From: Clostridiales bacterium
Lineage (GTDB): Bacteria > Bacillota > Clostridia > Lachnospirales > Lachnospiraceae
DNA length: 64,000 bases
Assembly (NCBI GenBank): GCA_018376135.1
Contig: JAHABX010000004.1
Coordinates: 62,001-126,000 of the forward strand
Direction: 5' to 3'
Shown piece by piece: positions 60,373-64,000 of this stretch. Below the pieces are notes generated by a model. It was given only the letters and a program-made list of their open reading frames with translations, made no database searches and was not told the origin of the DNA. The first letter of the stretch is position 1; every line of letters starts with the position of its first letter. The translations under genes and the position numbers were made by a program.

Positions 60373-60899
60373 CAGGGGGAAGCGGAAGCGGGAAGTCGGA
60401 GTTTGCGGAGCATCTGATCCTGCAGTTACATACAAAGCCGTATCTTTATGTGGCGACCATGTATCCCTTTGATGAGGAATGTCATCAGAGGATCGAAAGG
60501 CACAGACAGATGCGCAAGGAAAAGGAATTTGACACCCTGGAATGCTATACGGATCTGAAGCATGCGTCTGCGGAAGGGTATGGAACGGTGCTTCTGGAGT
60601 GCATGTCCAACCTGACCGCCAATGAGATGTATCAGGAGGGCGGAGCAGGCGAGCGGTGTGTGGAAGCGGTGCTGGAGGGGGTCCGTCATATGAGCGGACA
60701 GTGTGAGCATATGGTCATTGTGACCAACGAGATATTTTCCGACGGGATCGATTATGATGCGGAGACCAGGAAGTACCAGCAGAACCTGGGAAGGATCAAT
60801 CAGGAGCTGGCAAAGCTTGCCGATCTGGTGGTGGAGGTGGTCTATTCCATTCCTGTTGTCCATAAAGGAAGGCTTGAGGAGGTGTGCAAAGAATGCTGA
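60357..60899 (+). CDS. cobU: Adenosylcobinamide kinase / guanylyltransferase-like protein (CobU, first copy)
   Basis: A 180-residue CobU homologue: P-loop ILVTGGSGSGKSEFAEHLIL, YVATMYPFDEECHQRIERHR (the guanylate-accepting histidine motif R-I-x-R-H), LLECMSNLTANEMY and IVTNEIFSDGIDYDAETRKY. It phosphorylates adenosylcobinamide and attaches GMP. A GAGGAG site supports the ATG at 60357, inside the end of cbiA. A second, shorter homologue lies two genes on. Confidence 0.9.
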   Translation: MRILVTGGSGSGKSEFAEHLILQLHTKPYLYVATMYPFDEECHQRIERHRQMRKEKEFDTLECYTDLKHASAEGYGTVLLECMSNLTANEMYQEGGAGERCVEAVLEGVRHMSGQCEHMVIVTNEIFSDGIDYDAETRKYQQNLGRINQELAKLADLVVEVVYSIPVVHKGRLEEVCKEC

Positions 60900-61660
60900 A
60901 GCAGATATGGAACAGTTTTTTGATCGCATTTGCCATGTTTTCCAAGATTCCGGTTCCGAGAGCAGACTGGGATAAGGAAAATATGAAGTATATGATGTGC
61001 TTTTTCCCGGGGATCGGTCTGGTGATCGGCGGGCTGCTCATGGGCTACGGCTGGATCTGTCAGGCGGCGGATTTTGGCAGCCTCATGAGGGGAGCAGGCT
61101 TTGTGCTGATCCCTGTGCTGGTGACCGGCGGAATCCATCTGGACGGATTCCTGGATACGGTGGATGCGCTGAGCTCTTATCAGCCAAAGGAACGGAAGCT
61201 GGAGATCTTAAAGGATTCCCATGCGGGCGCTTTTGCGGTCATTATGGGCTGCGCCTATTTTGTGCTGGCGCTGGGGGTATGGAGTGAGCTGCCGGATTGT
61301 GCACTGCCGCTGATGGGCATTGGCTGTGTGGTTTCCCGGTCTTTGAGCGGGCTTGCCCTGACCTTTTTTCCCTGTGCCAATCAGAAGGGCTCCCTTGGGA
61401 TGTTCGCCGATGCGGCACAGCGAAAAACCGTGAGAGTGGTACTGATCCTTTGGCTTGTTCTGTGTGCGCTGCCGGCATTTGACCTGAACTGGAAGCTGGC
61501 CCTGATTCTTTTGGGAACGGCAGTGTGTGTTTATGGATATTATTACCGGGTGGCGGTCAGGGAGTTCGGCGGAACCACCGGAGATATCGCGGGATTTTTC
61601 GTACAGGTGTGTGAGCTTGCCATGGCATGTACGGTCATGCTGGGAGGAAAATTATTATGA
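60893..61660 (+). CDS. cobS: Adenosylcobinamide-GDP ribazoletransferase (cobalamin synthase)
   Basis: A 255-residue membrane enzyme with about six helices that joins adenosylcobinamide-GDP and alpha-ribazole (phosphate). Marks: FLIAFAMFSKIPVPRADWDK, MMCFFPGIGLVIGGLLMGYG, GGIHLDGFLDTVDALSSYQP (the HLDGxxDxxD metal site), LEILKDSHAGAFAVI and REFGGTTGDIAGFFVQVCEL. The ATG at 60893 is 7 bases inside cobU with an AGGAGG site before it. Confidence 0.94.
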   Translation: MLKQIWNSFLIAFAMFSKIPVPRADWDKENMKYMMCFFPGIGLVIGGLLMGYGWICQAADFGSLMRGAGFVLIPVLVTGGIHLDGFLDTVDALSSYQPKERKLEILKDSHAGAFAVIMGCAYFVLALGVWSELPDCALPLMGIGCVVSRSLSGLALTFFPCANQKGSLGMFADAAQRKTVRVVLILWLVLCALPAFDLNWKLALILLGTAVCVYGYYYRVAVREFGGTTGDIAGFFVQVCELAMACTVMLGGKLL

Positions 61661-62037
61661 TATTGGTGACGGGCGGCTGTTTTCAGGGGAAGACAGCCTA
61701 TGCATGTGAAAGATTTGGAATTGACAGAGGAGAAGCGGTGGACGGAGCGGTCTGCCCGCTGGAGGATCTCTATCATGTAAGGCTTCTCTATCATTTTCAT
61801 GAATATATACGGCGGCTGATGGAAGCGGAGCAGGAGCTGTCTGTTCCGGAGCTTTTAAGACGCAATCCGGGAATTGTGCTGGTGACCAATGAACTGGGAT
61901 ACGGTGTGGTTCCCGTGGACCGGTTTGACCGGGCATACCGGGAAAAGACCGGGCGTGTGTGCTGTGAGATCGCAAAAGAGGCAGCAAAGGTCCACCGGGT
62001 CGTCTGCGGAATGGGGACGGTGATCAAGGGTGATTGA
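61657..62037 (+). CDS. Second, short CobU-like protein
   Basis: A 126-residue CobU relative: P-loop ILVTGGCFQGKTAYACERFG, then PLEDLYHVRLLYHFHEYIRR and the CobU C-terminus IVLVTNELGYGVVPVDRFDR AYREKTGRVCCEIAKEAAKV HRVVCGMGTVIKG. It lacks the RIxRH guanylation motif and about 50 residues of normal CobU, so it may be only a kinase or a helper subunit. The tail, with VPxxRxxR and GxxxxIKG, is closer to standard CobU than that of the first copy. Starts inside the end of cobS. Confidence 0.75.
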   Translation: MILVTGGCFQGKTAYACERFGIDRGEAVDGAVCPLEDLYHVRLLYHFHEYIRRLMEAEQELSVPELLRRNPGIVLVTNELGYGVVPVDRFDRAYREKTGRVCCEIAKEAAKVHRVVCGMGTVIKGD

Positions 62038-62662
62038 AATTTTACTGATCAGGCATTCCATCACCCAGGGCAATACGGAAGGGCGTTACATCGGGAGCCG
62101 GACAGACGAGCCCCTTTGTGAAGCGGGTATAAGACTGGTTCTGGAGCGGGAGTATCCAAAGGTATCACGGATCTATACAAGCCCTATGAAGCGGTGCTTG
62201 GAGACTGCAGAGCTGATCTGGAGTGACAGGGAGGCGCCGGTCATCTCTGTGCCGGAGCTTCGGGAATGTGACTTTGGAGCTTTTGAAAATAAAAATTACA
62301 GAGAATTAAGCGGGGATCCGGATTATCAGGCATGGATCGACAGCGGCGGTACGCTGCCCTTTCCCGGAGGCGAATCGCAGGAAGGATTCCGGGCGCGCTG
62401 TCAGGCGGCGTTTGCCCGGATCGTGTCAAAGATACGGGCGGCAGCACTATCTGCAGGCATACAGACGGCTGCAGGAGCAAACGCCGCAGAACAGCCCTTC
62501 CGGGCGGCAGTGGTCGCTCATGGAGGGACTATCATGGCGATCCTGGAAAAATACGGATCTCCGAAGAGGGAATATTTTGACTATCAGGTGAAGAACGGCT
62601 GCGGATATGTGCTGACACCTGTGGAAGGGACGGAATTATGGAACTATCAATACTGGCAGTAG
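62030..62662 (+). CDS. cobC: Alpha-ribazole phosphatase-like histidine phosphatase
   Basis: A 210-residue histidine phosphatase: ILLIRHSITQGNTEGRYIGS (RHxxT with the phospho-histidine), IYTSPMKRCLETAEL, ELRECDFGAFENKNYRELSG and the second histidine in AAVVAHGGTIMAILEKYGSP. In this operon it probably removes the phosphate from alpha-ribazole phosphate or from adenosylcobalamin phosphate. The start is a GTG at 62030 overlapping the previous gene; cbiB starts inside its end. Confidence 0.85.
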   Translation: MIEILLIRHSITQGNTEGRYIGSRTDEPLCEAGIRLVLEREYPKVSRIYTSPMKRCLETAELIWSDREAPVISVPELRECDFGAFENKNYRELSGDPDYQAWIDSGGTLPFPGGESQEGFRARCQAAFARIVSKIRAAALSAGIQTAAGANAAEQPFRAAVVAHGGTIMAILEKYGSPKREYFDYQVKNGCGYVLTPVEGTELWNYQYWQ

Positions 62663-63606
62663 TGCTTGGCTTTATACTGGATCTGCTCATAGGAGATCCC
62701 CACTGGCTCTATCATCCGATTCGGCTGGTGGGACGCCTGATCAGTACCCTGGAGCGGATCCTTCGGGCGCTGTTTCCCGGAACAGAAAAGGGAGAGCGGA
62801 CTGCAGGAGGATTTCTTCTTCTTTTGACAGCGGGCATTACCACCTTTGCAGCCTGGGGGCTTTTACAGCTTGCGGGATTTTGGTCTCCGTATGCCCGGTT
62901 TGCGATGGAGACGGTCATGTGTTATCAGCTTCTTGCAACCAGAGCATTGAAGGATGAGACCATGAAGGTATATGCGGCACTGAAGGAAGGTGATACGGAG
63001 AAGGCGCGTTATGCAGTATCCATGGTGGTAGGCAGAGATACGGCGGTGCTGGACGAGATTGGTATTACAAAGGCAGCGGTGGAAACGGTGGCCGAGAACA
63101 CATCGGATGGGATTGTGGCTCCTCTTCTTTTTATGGTCATAGGCGGGGCGCCTTTGGGATTTTTCTATAAGGCTGTTAATACCATGGATTCTATGGTAGG
63201 ATATAAGAATGATAAATATCTGTATTTCGGCAGGGCAGCGGCCAGATTTGATGATGTGCTGAATTATATTCCGGCACGGCTTTCGGCTCTTTTGATGACG
63301 GCGGCATCCGCTCTGTGCGGGATGGACGCGCGCCATGGGTGGAAGATCTACCGGCGTGACCGGTACAACCATGCAAGTCCCAATTCTGCTCATACGGAGG
63401 CAGTGACTGCCGGAGCGCTGCATATTCAGCTTGCGGGAAATGCATATTATTTTGGAAAGCTGTATGAGAAGCCCACGCTGGGAGACGCGGACAGACCGGT
63501 GGAATATGAGGATATTCCCAGGGCGAACCGTCTGCTGTACGGGACTTCGATCCTGTCCCTTCTCACATTTACAGCATTGAAAGGAGTGATTCTGTGGTTC
63601 CTGTAA
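62638..63606 (+). CDS. cbiB: Adenosylcobinamide-phosphate synthase
   Basis: A 322-residue membrane enzyme with about five helices that joins adenosylcobyric acid to aminopropanol (phosphate). Marks: VLGFILDLLIGDPHWLYHPI RLVGRLIS, YAVSMVVGRDTAVLDEIGIT, VAENTSDGIVAPLLF, NTMDSMVGYKNDKYLYFGRA and RRDRYNHASPNSAHTEAVTA. Normal length. Overlaps cobC by 25 bases. Confidence 0.95.
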   Translation: MELSILAVVLGFILDLLIGDPHWLYHPIRLVGRLISTLERILRALFPGTEKGERTAGGFLLLLTAGITTFAAWGLLQLAGFWSPYARFAMETVMCYQLLATRALKDETMKVYAALKEGDTEKARYAVSMVVGRDTAVLDEIGITKAAVETVAENTSDGIVAPLLFMVIGGAPLGFFYKAVNTMDSMVGYKNDKYLYFGRAAARFDDVLNYIPARLSALLMTAASALCGMDARHGWKIYRRDRYNHASPNSAHTEAVTAGALHIQLAGNAYYFGKLYEKPTLGDADRPVEYEDIPRANRLLYGTSILSLLTFTALKGVILWFL

Positions 63607-64000
63607 AGGGATGCCTGCATATTTACTGCGGGGACGGCAAAGGCAAGACAACGGCGGCTGTGGGGCTTGCGGTTCGGGCAGCGGGACATGGTCTGAAGGT
63701 CCTGTTCTGCCAGTGTATGAAGGACGGCAGCTCCAGTGAGGTCAGGATGCTGGAAAAGCTGGGAATTCACTGTTGCTGCTGCAGGGAGCATTTCGGATTT
63801 TTCTGGAACATGACAGAGGAGCAGAAGGAAAAGGCGGCGCATGCCTATACCCGTCTGTTTGAGGATGCGGCCCGAAGGGCAGAGGAAGAAGCATATGATC
63901 TGCTGGTCATTGATGAGTTCATGAGCGCTTACAATCATGGCATGATCTGTCAGAAGGAGGCGCTGGATTTCCTTGTGAACCGCCCGGAAAGGCTGGAGGT
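63594..64000 (+). CDS. cobO: Cob(I)yrinic acid a,c-diamide adenosyltransferase, N-terminal part (cut by window edge)
   Basis: From a GTG at 63594 (AAAGGAG site 7 bases before it) the frame reads VVPVKGCLHIYCGDGKGKTT AAVGLAVRAAGHGLKVLFCQ, the P-loop start of CobO/BtuR, then YDLLVIDEFMSAYNHGMI (Walker B) to the window edge. It attaches the 5'-deoxyadenosyl group to cobalt using ATP. The GTG lies 13 bases inside cbiB. A run of cysteines (HCCCCREHFG) in the middle is unusual. Confidence 0.9.
   Translation, partial: MVPVKGCLHIYCGDGKGKTTAAVGLAVRAAGHGLKVLFCQCMKDGSSSEVRMLEKLGIHCCCCREHFGFFWNMTEEQKEKAAHAYTRLFEDAARRAEEEAYDLLVIDEFMSAYNHGMICQKEALDFLVNRPERLE

Overview
The window looks like a chromosomal segment of a gut Lachnospiraceae-type Firmicute (Ruminococcus/Mediterraneibacter/Blautia-like). 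This is inferred from the moderate GC content, strong AGGAGG ribosome binding sites, consensus SigA promoters, many lone regulator/transporter cassettes, an ECF vitamin transporter subunit, and an oxygen-independent (cbi-type) cobalamin pathway. I see no rRNA, tRNA, CRISPR array or intact transposase.

Layout. 0-2 kb: a tungsten aldehyde ferredoxin oxidoreductase (cut by the window edge) with its polyferredoxin, divergent from a TetR regulator, with an obvious operator on the oxidoreductase promoter. 2.0-4.4 kb: a more AT-rich strip of broken genes (YafQ-like toxin tail, PHP phosphoesterase, LysR, GNAT-like tail, cysteine-rich KTR protein) around one intact DUF2089/membrane-protein pair. 4.4-8.9 kb: a MacB-type ABC export operon. 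9-21 kb: a large membrane protein, then a tightly packed run of SUV3-type RNA helicase, glycerol kinase glpK and a complete Wadjet system jetABCD. 21-26.4 kb: a lone EIIC-like transporter under a NiaR-type regulator, SseB protein, xylulokinase, and an SdpR/SdpI pair. 26.5-34 kb: a cluster of perfect hairpins, an ECF substrate-binding subunit with a DmpA-like peptidase, an ABC importer pair, a YbaK-type deacylase, an ABC exporter and fructokinase. 34-44 kb: Rpn-type nuclease with a GIEQ repeat, an FtsH homologue, AraC/MFS, HxlR, another strip of internally deleted genes, MerR, an ECF sigma with a DUF4367 protein, and EcsC.

44.2-64 kb: one very long operon behind a SigA promoter and a cobalamin riboswitch with an intrinsic terminator. 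It encodes nearly the whole route from glutamyl-tRNA to adenosylcobalamin: HemA, a HemC-CobA-HemD triple fusion, CbiL, CbiF, CbiH, CbiD, CbiG, a CbiJ-CbiE-CbiT triple fusion, CbiC, CbiA, CbiP, CobD, CbiB, CobO, CobU (two homologues), CobS, CobT and CobC. Most junctions overlap by 1-25 bases, so translation is probably coupled. HemL, HemB and a cobaltochelatase are not in the window.

The most interesting points for follow-up are the helicase-glpK-Wadjet gene run with a large inverted repeat over its first start codon, the NiaR-linked EIIC transporter with a matching operator, the tandem perfect-hairpin clusters (one flanked by a 9-base direct repeat), and the repeated pattern of internal deletions in the AT-rich strips. 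All product names come from reading the translations; no database search was run.
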